Both the position numbers and the translations under genes were made by a program. DNA of 10,851 nt, from the NCBI GenBank assembly GCA_900770535.1, contig CAAHDV010000217.1:1-10851 (forward strand), given 5' to 3'. Below the pieces are notes generated by a model, which searched no databases, was not told the DNA's origin, and saw only the letters and a list, made by a program, of their open reading frames with translations. How positions within the stretch are numbered: position 1 is the first letter of the stretch; each line of letters opens with the position of its first letter. The DNA comes from Lachnospiraceae bacterium (GTDB lineage: Bacteria; Bacillota; Clostridia; Lachnospirales; Lachnospiraceae). Below are positions 1-7,658 of the stretch, piece by piece.

Positions 1-684
1 GCAGATATGCTTCACATCATCAATACCTTCGGCGGCGTTGAGAACTTAAAGGGTAAGAAAGTAGCTATGACCTGGGCTTACTCCCCGAGCTACGGCAAAC
101 CGCTTTCCGTACCGCAGGGTGTTATCGGCCTGATGACCAGATTCGGTATGGACGTTGTTCTGGCTCATCCGGAAGGATATGAGGTAATGCCGGAGGTTGA
201 GGAAGTAGCTAAGAAGAACGCTGAGAAGACCGGCGGCAGCTTCACCAAGACCCATTCCATGGCAGAGGCATTCAAGGATGCTGATATCGTATATCCGAAG
301 AGCTGGGCTCCGTTCGCAGCTATGGAGAAGAGAACCAACCTGTACGCTGAGGGCGACACCGACGGCATCAAGGCTCTGGAGAAAGAGCTGCTTGCTCAGA
401 ACGCAGAGCACAAAGACTGGTGCTGCACCGAAGAGTTAATGTCCACCACCAAGGATGGCAAGGCTCTGTACCTGCACTGCTTACCGGCTGATATCAACGA
501 CGTATCCTGCAAGGACGGCGAGGTTGAGGCTTCCGTATTCGATCGTTATCGTACTCCTCTGTACAAAGAGGCTAGCTACAAGCCGTACATCATCGCAGCT
601 ATGATCCTGCTTGCTAAACAGCAGTGCCCGCAGGAGACCTTAAAGAAACTGGCTGAGAAGGCAACTGAGAGACATATGGCTTAA
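1..684 (+). CDS. ygeW: YgeW-type knotted carbamoyltransferase, 3' part only
   Basis: This is a cytoplasmic carbamoyltransferase of the aspartate/ornithine carbamoyltransferase fold. The reading frame is open from base 1 (Ala-Asp before the first visible Met at base 7), so the gene starts upstream and only about 227 C-terminal residues are seen; the family is usually near 400. Visible family signatures are SYGKPLSVPQG (about 88-120), YPKSWAP (about 292-312) and the carbamoyltransferase motif HCLPADI at 475-495, which contributes to the carbamoyl phosphate/substrate site. The missing N-terminal half would carry the phosphate-binding STRT-type motif. In E. coli ygeW lies with ygeX, ygeY, hyuA and yqeA, the same partners found here, and family knowledge puts it in purine/ureide degradation. 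I infer that it runs in the phosphorolytic direction, feeding carbamoyl phosphate to the carbamate kinase that follows. Ornithine carbamoyltransferase is the alternative; the context and the SYGKPLSVPQG segment favour YgeW. Confidence 0.9.
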   Translation, partial: ADMLHIINTFGGVENLKGKKVAMTWAYSPSYGKPLSVPQGVIGLMTRFGMDVVLAHPEGYEVMPEVEEVAKKNAEKTGGSFTKTHSMAEAFKDADIVYPKSWAPFAAMEKRTNLYAEGDTDGIKALEKELLAQNAEHKDWCCTEELMSTTKDGKALYLHCLPADINDVSCKDGEVEASVFDRYRTPLYKEASYKPYIIAAMILLAKQQCPQETLKKLAEKATERHMA

Positions 685-750
685 TTGCCGGCTAGTTCAA
701 AATCGGTAAATTGGGAAATCCCCTTTTTATACAACAACCTGCTCAACAAA

Positions 751-784
751 AGCGGTGGCAGTCCTTAAACGGACTGCCATCACT
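751..784 (+). other. Intergenic hairpin between ygeW and arcC
   Basis: A perfect 9-bp inverted repeat, TGGCAGTCC (756-764) and GGACTGCCA (771-779), closes a TTAAAC loop. It extends outward to 751/784 with a G-T pair and one C-A mismatch. No U-tract follows on the plus strand (CACTGCTTCAAAAAG) and only a short interrupted T-run follows on the minus strand. It is therefore more likely an mRNA processing or stability element, or a leaky attenuator, than a strong intrinsic terminator. Confidence 0.6.
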
Positions 785-856
785 GCTTCAAAAAGAAAAA
801 ATGAAAATAGTCCGCGGGGGAAAAATTACAGTTTAACAGTAACGGAAAGCGGACGT

Positions 857-861
857 AGGAG
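857..861 (+). promoter_or_regulatory. Ribosome binding site of arcC
   Basis: AGGAG lies 8 bases before the ATG at 870 and fixes that ATG as the start of the carbamate kinase. Confidence 0.75.
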
Positions 862-869
862 ATATTGTT

Positions 870-1811
870 ATGGGAAAAAGAATTGTAATCGCCCTTGGCG
901 GTAATGCATTGGGAAGTAACCTGCCGGAGCAGATGGTTGCAGTAAAGAAAACTGCTTCCGCAATCGTAGATCTGATCGAGGCAGGCAATGAAGTTGTAAT
1001 CGCACACGGTAACGGACCGCAGGTCGGCATGATCCAGAACGCAATGTCCGAGCTGACCCGTTCCAACCCGGAGAAATACATTCCGTGTCCGCTGTCTGTA
1101 TGCGTGGCTATGAGCCAGGGCTACATCGGATACGATCTGCAGAACGCACTGCGTGAGGAGATGCTGGACAGAGGCATCACCACCGGCTGCACCACCATCC
1201 TGACCCAGGTAGAAGTAGATGCTCATGATCCGGCTTTCAAGAATCCGACCAAGCCGATCGGCGCATTCATGACCAAAGAAGAGGCTGACAAGATGGTTGC
1301 AGAGCAGGGCTACAAGGTAGTAGAGGATGCAGGACGCGGCTACCGCCGTGTGGTTGCTTCTCCGAAGCCACAGTCCATCATTGAGATCGACACCATTCGC
1401 AGCCTGGTTGAGAACGACTACGTTGTTGTTGCCTGCGGCGGCGGCGGTATCCCGGTATTCGTAACTGAGGGTCATCACTTAAAGGGGGCTGCAGCAGTCA
1501 TCGATAAAGACTTTGCAGCAGAGAAGCTGGCAGAGCAGTTAAACGCAGACTGCCTGATCATCTTAACCGCAGTTGAGAAGGTTGCTGTTCATTTCGGCAA
1601 ACCGGATCAGGAGTGGCTGTCCGAGCTTACCCCGGAGACTGCACAGAAGTATATCGAGGCTGGCGAGTTTGCACCGGGCTCCATGCTTCCGAAGGTACAG
1701 GCAGCTGTTGCTTTCGCCCAGTCCGCACCGGGACGCGAGTCCTTAATCACCCTGCTTGAGAAAGCAAAAGATGGTATCAACGGATTAACTGGTACCAGAA
1801 TTCATCAGTAA
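870..1811 (+). CDS. arcC: Carbamate kinase (ArcC/YqeA family)
   Basis: This cytoplasmic enzyme converts carbamoyl phosphate plus ADP to ATP and carbamate, which decays to ammonia and CO2. At 313 residues it has the normal length of the family. Amino acid kinase fold motifs are present in order: ALGGNAL (8-14), HGNGPQVG (46-53), the NPTKPIGAF segment with Lys128, ACGGGGIPV (188-196), DKDFAAEKLA (212-221, Lys213 expected at the phosphate) and GSMLPKVQAA (270-279). The start is set by AGGAG 8 bases upstream. The gene stands between the carbamoyltransferase and the hydantoinase, so its substrate is probably carbamoyl phosphate made by the upstream YgeW protein, giving substrate-level ATP. It corresponds in context to E. 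coli yqeA rather than to an arginine deiminase operon, since no arcA or argF is nearby. Codon use is strongly biased (CCG Pro, few rare codons), suggesting high expression. Confidence 0.95.
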   Translation: MGKRIVIALGGNALGSNLPEQMVAVKKTASAIVDLIEAGNEVVIAHGNGPQVGMIQNAMSELTRSNPEKYIPCPLSVCVAMSQGYIGYDLQNALREEMLDRGITTGCTTILTQVEVDAHDPAFKNPTKPIGAFMTKEEADKMVAEQGYKVVEDAGRGYRRVVASPKPQSIIEIDTIRSLVENDYVVVACGGGGIPVFVTEGHHLKGAAAVIDKDFAAEKLAEQLNADCLIILTAVEKVAVHFGKPDQEWLSELTPETAQKYIEAGEFAPGSMLPKVQAAVAFAQSAPGRESLITLLEKAKDGINGLTGTRIHQ

Positions 1812-1874
1812 ACATGATAAATATGGATTATAGCTGTGAGAATGTTCGAATGGTTATGATCGTCTGACAGCGAA

Positions 1875-1909
1875 TAACCGCAGGAGTGGCTTGTCTACTC
1901 TTGCGGTTA
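1875..1909 (+). other. Intergenic hairpin between arcC and hyuA
   Basis: Arms TAACCGCAGGAGT (1875-1887) and ACTCTTGCGGTTA (1897-1909) pair over 13 bp with one G-U, around a 9-base loop. The following sequence, AAGTTGTATAC, is not a U-tract. Note that AGGAG in the left arm is not the hyuA ribosome binding site, which is at 1927-1931. The likely role is operon mRNA processing, stabilisation or partial termination between the two genes. Confidence 0.6.
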
Positions 1910-1942
1910 AAGTTGTATACAGGGATAGGAGAATTTCAAACT

Positions 1943-3331
1943 ATGAAGAAATTAGTAAAAAATGGAATGCTCTGCACAGAGAGCGGCGTATATGAAGCAG
2001 ATCTCTTGATCGAAGACGATGTGATCCGTGAGATCGGAACCGGTCTTGCAGATGAGGAAGCTGAAGTGGTAGACGCAAGCGGCAGGTATGTGCTTCCGGG
2101 TGCTGTAGATATCCACACCCATATGGATCTGGATGTGGGCATTGCCCGTGTCATTGACGATTTCTATACCGGAACCATTGCGGCGGCCTGCGGTGGTACT
2201 ACCTCCATTGTAGACCATATGGCCTTCGGCCCGAAGGACTGCAGCCTGTGGCACCAGGTAAAGGAATACCACAAACTGGCAGATGGCAATGCGGTCGTAG
2301 ACTATGGCTTCCATGGCGTGTTCCAGCATGTAAATCCGCAGGTCCTGGAAGAGATGGGCGAGATTGCGAAGGAAGAAGGCATCACCAGCTTTAAGGTTTA
2401 CATGACCTACGGCTACGGTCTGGGCGACGGTGACCTGATGCAGATCCTGACCCAGGCGAAGAAAGACGGCATCCTCATTGCTTCCCACTGCGAGAATGAC
2501 GGGATTGTCAACTACTGGCGTGACAAGTTTGTAAAAGAGGGCCACACCCAGGCCAAGTATCACCCGGTCAGCCGTCCGGCTGAGACCGAAGCGGAAGCCG
2601 TGAACCGTTTCCTGTATCTGGCTGAGTCCGCAGGGGAGGCACCGGTCTATGTGGTACATTTATCCAGCAAGCAGGGCATTATGGAAGTGCGCCGCGCGAA
2701 ACGCCGTGGTCAGAAGCATTTTGGCGTGGAAACCTGTCCGCAGTACCTGTTTCTGACCGATGACCTCTACGCAGATGACCAGGAGGGGTTAAAGGCCATC
2801 ATGGCACCGCCGCTTCGCAAGAAGGATGATAACGAAGCACTCTGGCAGGCCCTGGAGAACGGAGAACTGGACGCAGTCGCAACTGACCACTGCCCATTCA
2901 CCTTCGCAAAGCAGAAACAGCAGGGCGCGAAGGACTTTACCCAGTGTCCGAGCGGAGCGCCGGGCGTGGAGGAGCGCCTGCCGCTGATGTTCTCAGAGGC
3001 AGTAAAGGGCGAGCATCTGACCATTCCGCAGGTGGTTCATTATCTGTGCACGAATCCGGCTAAGATTGCCGGACTGTACCCGAAGAAGGGCACCATTCAG
3101 ACCGGTTCTGACGCAGATCTGGTACTCATCGACCCGAAGAAGGAGTGGACCATCACCACAGAGAAGATGCACGGAAACGCGGATTACACCTGCTACGAGG
3201 GCACGAAGGTAACCGGTGCCATCGAGAAGGTATTCCTGCGCGGCAACGAAATCGTTTCTGACGGAGCCTTTGTGGGAACACGCGGAGAAGGACAGTACTT
3301 AAAGAGAGGAAAGAGCTCTCTGGCAGAGTAA
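1943..3331 (+). CDS. hyuA: Hydantoinase / dihydropyrimidinase (HyuA/YgeZ family)
   Basis: This is a binuclear-zinc amidohydrolase that opens cyclic ureides (hydantoins, dihydropyrimidines) to N-carbamoyl amino acids in the cytoplasm. It has 462 residues, the family norm. All expected metal ligands are visible: His58 and His60 (DIHTHMD), Lys151 (SFKVYMTYG, the lysine that becomes carbamylated), His182 (ASHCEND), His239 (VVHLSSKQG) and Asp315 (ATDHCPF). I chose the ATG at 1943 because AGGAG (1927-1931) lies 11 bases upstream and MKKLVKNG begins like other family members; an open frame continues back to 1886 but runs through the intergenic hairpin. The gene sits between carbamate kinase and ygeY, as part of the ureide-degradation block. 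The exact substrate (a urate- or xanthine-derived hydantoin, or a dihydropyrimidine) cannot be read from sequence. Allantoinase is a less likely alternative. Confidence 0.93.
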   Translation: MKKLVKNGMLCTESGVYEADLLIEDDVIREIGTGLADEEAEVVDASGRYVLPGAVDIHTHMDLDVGIARVIDDFYTGTIAAACGGTTSIVDHMAFGPKDCSLWHQVKEYHKLADGNAVVDYGFHGVFQHVNPQVLEEMGEIAKEEGITSFKVYMTYGYGLGDGDLMQILTQAKKDGILIASHCENDGIVNYWRDKFVKEGHTQAKYHPVSRPAETEAEAVNRFLYLAESAGEAPVYVVHLSSKQGIMEVRRAKRRGQKHFGVETCPQYLFLTDDLYADDQEGLKAIMAPPLRKKDDNEALWQALENGELDAVATDHCPFTFAKQKQQGAKDFTQCPSGAPGVEERLPLMFSEAVKGEHLTIPQVVHYLCTNPAKIAGLYPKKGTIQTGSDADLVLIDPKKEWTITTEKMHGNADYTCYEGTKVTGAIEKVFLRGNEIVSDGAFVGTRGEGQYLKRGKSSLAE

Positions 3332-3406
3332 TATAAAATTGGAATCAGGCCCCGGCGGTGGAATGCAGATCGTCAGATGGAACGGGAAGCAGGCCGGGGA
3401 TGAAAG

Positions 3407-3414
3407 AAAGGAAG
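3407..3414 (+). promoter_or_regulatory. Ribosome binding site deciding the ygeY start
   Basis: AAAGGAAG lies 8 bases before the ATG at 3423. Earlier in-frame starts (TTG 3339, ATG 3363) lack a comparable site and would add residues not typical of M20 peptidases. Confidence 0.6.
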
Positions 3415-3422
3415 CAGGGAAC

Positions 3423-4589
3423 ATGCAGAATACGGATGCGGTGGTATGGACAAAGAAATTAGTCAGCATTGAGAGCACAAATCCGGGAAAAGAAGAGCAT
3501 GAGATTGCCGGATTTTTAGAGCAGGAGATCCTGGCGGCGCTCCCGGAGAGCGGTGAGCTGAAAAAAGATTACACAAAGGAGGGGCGCCCCATTTTAATGG
3601 CCGTCCTTCCTGGTGAGACAAAAGAAGAACTGGTGTTTATCTGTCACATGGATACTGTCCCGATTGCCGGCGGCTGGACAAAGAATCCGCTGGGCGAGGA
3701 CGGGGAGAACGGCCGTTTCTTTGGCCGCGGTTCCTGCGACATGAAATCCGGTCTGGCTTCCGCACTGTGCGCGTTTCTGGAAGCGGCAGCACAGGTGAAG
3801 GAAACCGGAAAGGCGCCGAGGCGAACCTTAAAGTGGATCGGTACTTCAGATGAAGAGGGTGACATGACCGGCGCGGAGTGCGTGATTGAACTGGGCTGGG
3901 TAACGAAGGACAGTCTGGTCATGGATACCGAACCGACGGATGGTGAGATCCAGACCGCCCATAAGGGCCGTTACTGGTTTGAAGTGACCATGCACGGAAA
4001 GGCAGCCCACGCCAGCCGCCCGGAACAGGGCATGGATGCCATTGCCGGTATGGCCTGCATGCTGGCTTCTGCCCGCAATCGTATGAAGGAGCTGAAGGAA
4101 GATGCGTTCCTGGGCAGGTCCACCATCGTGTTTGGTGAGATCCGGGGAGGCGTTCACCCGTATCAGGTTCCGGCAGAATGCAAGGTATCGGTGGATATGC
4201 GTGTCGTTCCGCCGTATCACATTGAGGATGTGAAAGCGCTTCTGGAGGCTGCCGCCAAGGATGCGGCAAAGGAGATTCCGGGACTGAAAGCGGAAATTCA
4301 GATTACCGGAAACCGTCCTCCGATTGCACATCATGAGGATGCCGAAATGCTTGCCCGCATCCGGGCAGCGGTAGAAGAGGCAACCGGCAAGGCACCGGTG
4401 GTTTCCGCATTCCCGGGTTATACCGATACGGCAGTTATTGCCGGAACGACCGGAAACTGCAACTGCCTCTCTTACGGTCCGGGCACCCTGGCCATGGCCC
4501 ACAAGGCAGACGAGTACGTGGATGAGGCGGATATCCGCCGCTGCCAGAAGGTGTATGAGACACTGCTGGAGGACTGGCTGTGGGAATAA
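3423..4589 (+). CDS. ygeY: YgeY-type M20 metallohydrolase
   Basis: This is a cytoplasmic M20-family zinc hydrolase (ArgE/DapE/carbamoylase superfamily) that cleaves amide or ureido bonds. From the ATG at 3423 it has 388 residues; E. coli YgeY is about 400. Visible metal and catalytic residues are His75-x-Asp77 (ICHMDTVP), Asp106 (GRGSCDMKSG), Glu144-Glu145 (TSDEEGDMTG, general base plus ligand), Glu170 (MDTEPTD) and His360 (AMAHKADEYV). A dimerisation-domain motif (HGKAAHASRP) starts at 191. In the E. coli locus ygeY accompanies ygeW, ygeX and hyuA, and by position here it most likely hydrolyses the carbamoyl or ureido product made by HyuA. The older label 'peptidase' or 'ArgE/DapE family deacetylase' is only a superfamily assignment. 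A gap of about 90 bases separates it from hyuA; the next gene is 182 bases downstream and has its own candidate promoter, so this may be the last gene of the catabolic operon. Confidence 0.88.
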   Translation: MQNTDAVVWTKKLVSIESTNPGKEEHEIAGFLEQEILAALPESGELKKDYTKEGRPILMAVLPGETKEELVFICHMDTVPIAGGWTKNPLGEDGENGRFFGRGSCDMKSGLASALCAFLEAAAQVKETGKAPRRTLKWIGTSDEEGDMTGAECVIELGWVTKDSLVMDTEPTDGEIQTAHKGRYWFEVTMHGKAAHASRPEQGMDAIAGMACMLASARNRMKELKEDAFLGRSTIVFGEIRGGVHPYQVPAECKVSVDMRVVPPYHIEDVKALLEAAAKDAAKEIPGLKAEIQITGNRPPIAHHEDAEMLARIRAAVEEATGKAPVVSAFPGYTDTAVIAGTTGNCNCLSYGPGTLAMAHKADEYVDEADIRRCQKVYETLLEDWLWE

Positions 4590-4652
4590 GGAAATGACAG
4601 AAAAGTGGTCCTGACTGAAAATTTTGGAAGACGGGGCCGCTTTGTCTGTATC

Positions 4653-4681
4653 TGGACGGAACAGAGTCTCTGTGCTATGAT
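4653..4681 (+). promoter_or_regulatory. Candidate promoter of the selD operon
   Basis: The -35 TGGACG (4653-4658; 4 of 6 to TTGACA) is separated by exactly 17 bases from the -10 TATGAT (4676-4681; 5 of 6), which carries an extended -10 TG at 4673-4674. Initiation would be near 4688, giving a leader of about 85 bases before selD. This would let the selenium genes be expressed separately from the upstream ureide genes. Confidence 0.55.
4661..4673. promoter_or_regulatory. Palindrome in the promoter spacer, possible operator
   Basis: ACAGAG-T-CTCTGT is a perfect 6-1-6 inverted repeat lying entirely between the -35 and -10 hexamers, where a bound repressor would block polymerase. A match of this length can arise by chance, and no second copy was noticed in the window. 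Confidence 0.35.
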
Positions 4682-4771
4682 AAGAAAAAGTTATGCGGCT
4701 TGTTTGCAGACTGGCATTTTCTGCGTGGGAATGTTTGGCAGAACAGGCAGGGTTTCAGGAAAGGAGAAGTT

Positions 4772-5806
4772 ATGGCAGGAGGTTTATTTTGCAGCAGCGG
4801 TGGCTGCACTGCAAAGCTGGGCCCGGATATTCTGGAGCGGGTCTTAAGCCGGATTGAACGCGGCGCGGCCAATCCCAATCTGCTAGTGGGGTTTGACAGC
4901 AGTGATGACGCGGCGGTCTACCGTGTCAGTGACGATGTGGCTGTGGTGCAGACGCTGGATTTCTTTCCGCCGATGCTGGAGGATCCCTATGTGTTCGGAC
5001 AGATCGCGGCAACCAATGCGCTGAGTGATGTGTACGCCATGGGCGGCGAGGTCATCAGTGCGCTGAATATTGTCTGCTTTCCGCAGGATGAGGATCTGAA
5101 TGTTCTCGGCGAGATCATGCGGGGCGGTTCGGAAAAGGTGGTGGAGGCCGGAGCGGTGCTCTGCGGCGGCCATTCCATCAATGACAAAGATGTGAAGTAC
5201 GGACTTTCTGTAAACGGTGTCGTGCATCCGGACCGGATCTATAAAAATAACGGCGGACAGGCCGGAGATGTGCTGATCCTGACCAAGAAGCTGGGAGTCG
5301 GCATCATGAATACCGCAAACCGTGTGGGAGCGGCTTCGAAAGAGGCTATGGATGAGGCAATTACATCCATGACCACATTAAACAAGTATGCGGCGGCCAT
5401 CTCCAAAAAATATACGGTACACGCCTGTACCGATGTGACTGGATTTAGCTTTTTAGGTCATCTGCATGAGATGCTGGACAAGCGGCTGTGGGCGGTGGTG
5501 GATACGCTGAGTATTCCGTACATCAAAGAGGCCTATACCCATGCGGAAAATTTCATGATCACGGCGGCTGGACAGCGCAACCGCAACCACGTTGGCACGT
5601 TTGTAGATTTCAAGGGCGTTCCGTTCCCGCTGGAGGAGATTTTATTTGATCCGCAGACCTCGGGCGGCCTGCTCTTTGCGGTGCCCCAGGAGGAAGGAAA
5701 AGCATTCCTGCAGGAATTAAAGGAAGCCGGACTCCCGGCCCAGATTGTGGGGCGGCTTATAAAACCGGAGGATGCCGGATTCAAGAGAGAAATCACGGTG
5801 CTGTAA
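4772..5806 (+). CDS. selD: Selenophosphate synthase SelD (Cys form)
   Basis: It makes selenophosphate, AMP and phosphate from selenide, ATP and water, supplying reactive selenium in the cytoplasm. It has 344 residues, normal for the family. The N-terminal catalytic motif SGGCTAK gives Cys12 and Lys15 with the same spacing as the E. coli Cys17/Lys20 pair; the codon is TGC, not a selenocysteine TGA. Other signatures are the metal/ATP-binding DSSDDAAVY (42-50), QTLDFF (60-65), [13 protein letters not shown] (80-92), the GGHSI segment, [13 protein letters not shown] and DPQTSGGLL near the C terminus. The ATG at 4772 is supported by AAGGAG about 6 bases upstream; an upstream ATG at 4700 has no such site and adds nothing family-like. 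The next genes, yedF, a NifS-like enzyme and DUF3343, are the usual companions in organisms that use selenium for a molybdenum hydroxylase cofactor. Whether selenocysteine or selenouridine is also made cannot be judged from this window. Confidence 0.95.
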   Translation: MAGGLFCSSGGCTAKLGPDILERVLSRIERGAANPNLLVGFDSSDDAAVYRVSDDVAVVQTLDFFPPMLEDPYVFGQIAATNALSDVYAMGGEVISALNIVCFPQDEDLNVLGEIMRGGSEKVVEAGAVLCGGHSINDKDVKYGLSVNGVVHPDRIYKNNGGQAGDVLILTKKLGVGIMNTANRVGAASKEAMDEAITSMTTLNKYAAAISKKYTVHACTDVTGFSFLGHLHEMLDKRLWAVVDTLSIPYIKEAYTHAENFMITAAGQRNRNHVGTFVDFKGVPFPLEEILFDPQTSGGLLFAVPQEEGKAFLQELKEAGLPAQIVGRLIKPEDAGFKREITVL

Positions 5807-5844
5807 GAACGATGACGGCATGGAACAGCTCCTAATAAATATTG

Positions 5845-5878
5845 CGGCAATGTTTTCCGGAATTTCCGGGGCATGCCG
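5845..5878 (+). other. Intergenic hairpin between selD and yedF
   Basis: Outer arms CGGCA(A)TG (5845-5852) and CATGCCG (5872-5878), with one bulged A, enclose an inner CCGGA (5857-5861)/TCCGG (5865-5869) hairpin. ATAAAATCAGG follows, so there is no U-tract. The yedF ribosome binding site (AGAGG, 5894-5898) lies just downstream. It could tune the selD:yedF expression ratio. Confidence 0.45.
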
Positions 5879-5906
5879 ATAAAATCAGGAAAGAGAGGAA
5901 ACTGCT

Positions 5907-6515
5907 ATGACAAGAGTAGACGCAAGAGGCGAGATCTGCCCGATCCCGTTAATTAAGGCAAAAGAGGCTATCAAAAACTTAAACGGAGCAGGGGATGTGG
6001 AGGTTCTCGTAGATAACGAGATCGCAGTCCAGAACCTGGAGAAGATGGCCGGACAGATGGGCTACGGCGTGGAGTCTTCCAAAGAGGAGGAGAAAACCTG
6101 GAAGGTGGTTCTTCATGTGAGTGGTCAGGAAAAGTCCGCAGAGGAGATCCCGGCAGATCAGTGCCTGGTTCCGGGAAAGAAGAAAACGGTGGTTGCTGTT
6201 ACCGCAGATCATATGGGCGAAGGCAACGAGGAGCTTGGCAAAGTGTTGATCAAAGGATTCTTATTTGCCCAGACCCAGCTGGAAACCCTGCCGGATACCA
6301 TTTTATTCTACAACGGCGGCGCAAAGCTGACCTGTGAGGGTTCTGACTCCATTGAAGACTTAAAGAAGCTGGAGGAGGCTGGTGTGCAGATCCTGACCTG
6401 CGGCACCTGCTTAAACTACTACGGACTGACTGAGAAGTTAAAAGTTGGTGGTGTCACCAACATGTATGTGATCGCGCAGACCATGGCCGAAGCGGACCTG
6501 GTTGTACGGCCATGA
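5907..6515 (+). CDS. yedF: Selenium metabolism protein YedF (TusA-like + DsrE-like)
   Basis: This is a small cytoplasmic two-domain protein of 202 residues of the YedF family, linked by co-occurrence to selenium metabolism. Residues 1-70 form a TusA/SirA-like domain with the sulfur-carrier motif CPIP, Cys11 being the expected persulfide or perselenide-carrying residue (DARGEICPIPLIKAKEAI context). A linker (about 71-92) leads to a DsrE/DsrF-like domain (about 93-202) with LFYNGGAKL and a cysteine pair at Cys165 and Cys168 (TCGTC). A good ribosome binding site, AGAGG, ends 8 bases before the ATG. The stop codon overlaps the start of the following NifS-like gene as ATGA (6512-6515), indicating translational coupling and probably a physical partnership: the NifS-like enzyme would load Se or S on the TusA-like cysteine. 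The direction of transfer, to SelD or to a molybdenum cofactor, is inference. Confidence 0.9.
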   Translation: MTRVDARGEICPIPLIKAKEAIKNLNGAGDVEVLVDNEIAVQNLEKMAGQMGYGVESSKEEEKTWKVVLHVSGQEKSAEEIPADQCLVPGKKKTVVAVTADHMGEGNEELGKVLIKGFLFAQTQLETLPDTILFYNGGAKLTCEGSDSIEDLKKLEEAGVQILTCGTCLNYYGLTEKLKVGGVTNMYVIAQTMAEADLVVRP

Positions 6516-7657
6516 TCTATCTGGACAATGCGGCCACCTCTCTGCACAAGCCGGAGACGGTGGCCGATGCCGTTTATAAAGTCCTGGTCTCCGGCAGCGT
6601 AGGCAACGCGGCAAGAGGAAGCAATGAGGCATCGCTGCAGGCTCTGCGCCTGGCGGTGGAAACCCGGAGCAGGCTTGGGGAACTGTTTGGTTATCCGCAT
6701 CCAAACCAGGTGGCATTTTCCATGAATGCCACCGACAGTCTGAATATGGCTATTCAGGGACTGCTGGAACCGGGAGACCACGTGATCACCACCCAGATGG
6801 AACACAATTCCGTGCTGCGGCCGCTGTACCGGAAAGAAAAAGAAGGGATTGATCTGACCATCATTCCCTGTGATGAAAAGGGACGAATCTGTCTGGATGT
6901 TCTCGCGGGAAGTATCCGGCCGGATACCAAAGCCCTGATCTGCACCCATGCGTCCAATCTGACGGGCAATGTCAATGATCTGGAAAAGCTTGGGGCCATG
7001 TGCCACGAAAATGGAACGCTGTTCGTTGTAGACGCGGCCCAGACAGCAGGCCTTCTGCCGATTGATATGGAACGGATGCACATTGACGTGCTGTGCTTTT
7101 CCGGTCATAAGGGACTTTTAGGCCCGCAGGGCATGGGCGGTATCTGCGTGCGGGAGGGCGTGAAGATGAAACCGTTTCGCGTGGGCGGTACCGGAATCCG
7201 CACATATGACAAAGAACAGCCAGAGGAAATGCCGACGCTGTTAGAGGCAGGAACCTTAAATATGCCGGGCATTGCGGGCCTTTTAGCCGGAGTGGAGTAC
7301 ATTCTGGAGAAAGGAACGGATGCCATCTGGAGGCAGGCAGACGCATACGCGCGGGCTTTTTATGAGGGTGTGAAACATCTGTCGGGCGTCCGTTTATATG
7401 GTGATTTTGACGCGGCCATCCGGACACCGGTGGTGACGCTGAACCTGAAGGATTATGACTCCGCTGCTGTGGGCGATGAACTGATGCAGCGGTTTGGCAT
7501 TGCGGTCCGCGCTGGTGGTCACTGCGCGCCGTTGATGCATAGAGCCCTTGGAACCGGAAAGCAGGGAGCCGTACGCTTCAGCTTTTCTCATTTTAATACG
7601 ATGGAAGAGGTGCAGGAGGCCGTGAAAGCCATGCGGATCCTGGCCTGGGAGGAATAA
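6512..7657 (+). CDS. NifS-like class V aminotransferase (cysteine desulfurase / selenocysteine lyase type)
   Basis: This PLP enzyme is predicted to remove sulfur or selenium from cysteine or selenocysteine. It has 381 residues. Fold-type I signatures: LDNAAT (4-9), cofactor-stacking His98 (QMEHNSV), Asp174 and Gln177 (VVDAAQTAG), Schiff-base Lys200 (FSGHKGLLGPQG) and the mobile-loop nucleophile Cys338 (RAGGHCAPLMH), so it is a complete enzyme. It resembles the family named after Enterococcus faecalis EF2568, which is encoded with orphan selD and a selenium-dependent molybdenum hydroxylase, more than housekeeping IscS. The start overlaps the yedF stop by 4 bases, and a small DUF3343 protein follows one base after its stop. 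From this context I infer a role in delivering selenium to SelD or directly to a molybdenum enzyme; sequence alone does not settle Se versus S preference. No iscU, sufU or tRNA thiolation gene is adjacent, which argues against a general Fe-S or thiouridine role. Confidence 0.9.
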   Translation: MIYLDNAATSLHKPETVADAVYKVLVSGSVGNAARGSNEASLQALRLAVETRSRLGELFGYPHPNQVAFSMNATDSLNMAIQGLLEPGDHVITTQMEHNSVLRPLYRKEKEGIDLTIIPCDEKGRICLDVLAGSIRPDTKALICTHASNLTGNVNDLEKLGAMCHENGTLFVVDAAQTAGLLPIDMERMHIDVLCFSGHKGLLGPQGMGGICVREGVKMKPFRVGGTGIRTYDKEQPEEMPTLLEAGTLNMPGIAGLLAGVEYILEKGTDAIWRQADAYARAFYEGVKHLSGVRLYGDFDAAIRTPVVTLNLKDYDSAAVGDELMQRFGIAVRAGGHCAPLMHRALGTGKQGAVRFSFSHFNTMEEVQEAVKAMRILAWEE

Positions 7658-7658
7658 G

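Noticed and set aside
751..784. Intrinsic terminator after ygeW
   Set aside because: The stem is strong but no U-tract follows on the plus strand, so it is listed as a hairpin only.
780..1478. 232-codon antisense frame over arcC
   Set aside because: It lies opposite conserved carbamate kinase motifs, has no ribosome binding site and no family resemblance.
4772..4830. Selenocysteine codon in SelD
   Set aside because: The catalytic position reads TGC (Cys12), and no in-frame TGA or SECIS-type hairpin follows, so selenoprotein decoding is not supported here.
4605..4847. Small open frame on the plus strand between ygeY and selD
   Set aside because: It overlaps the selD start in another frame, has no good ribosome binding site, and its residues are not family-like; the candidate selD promoter lies within it.
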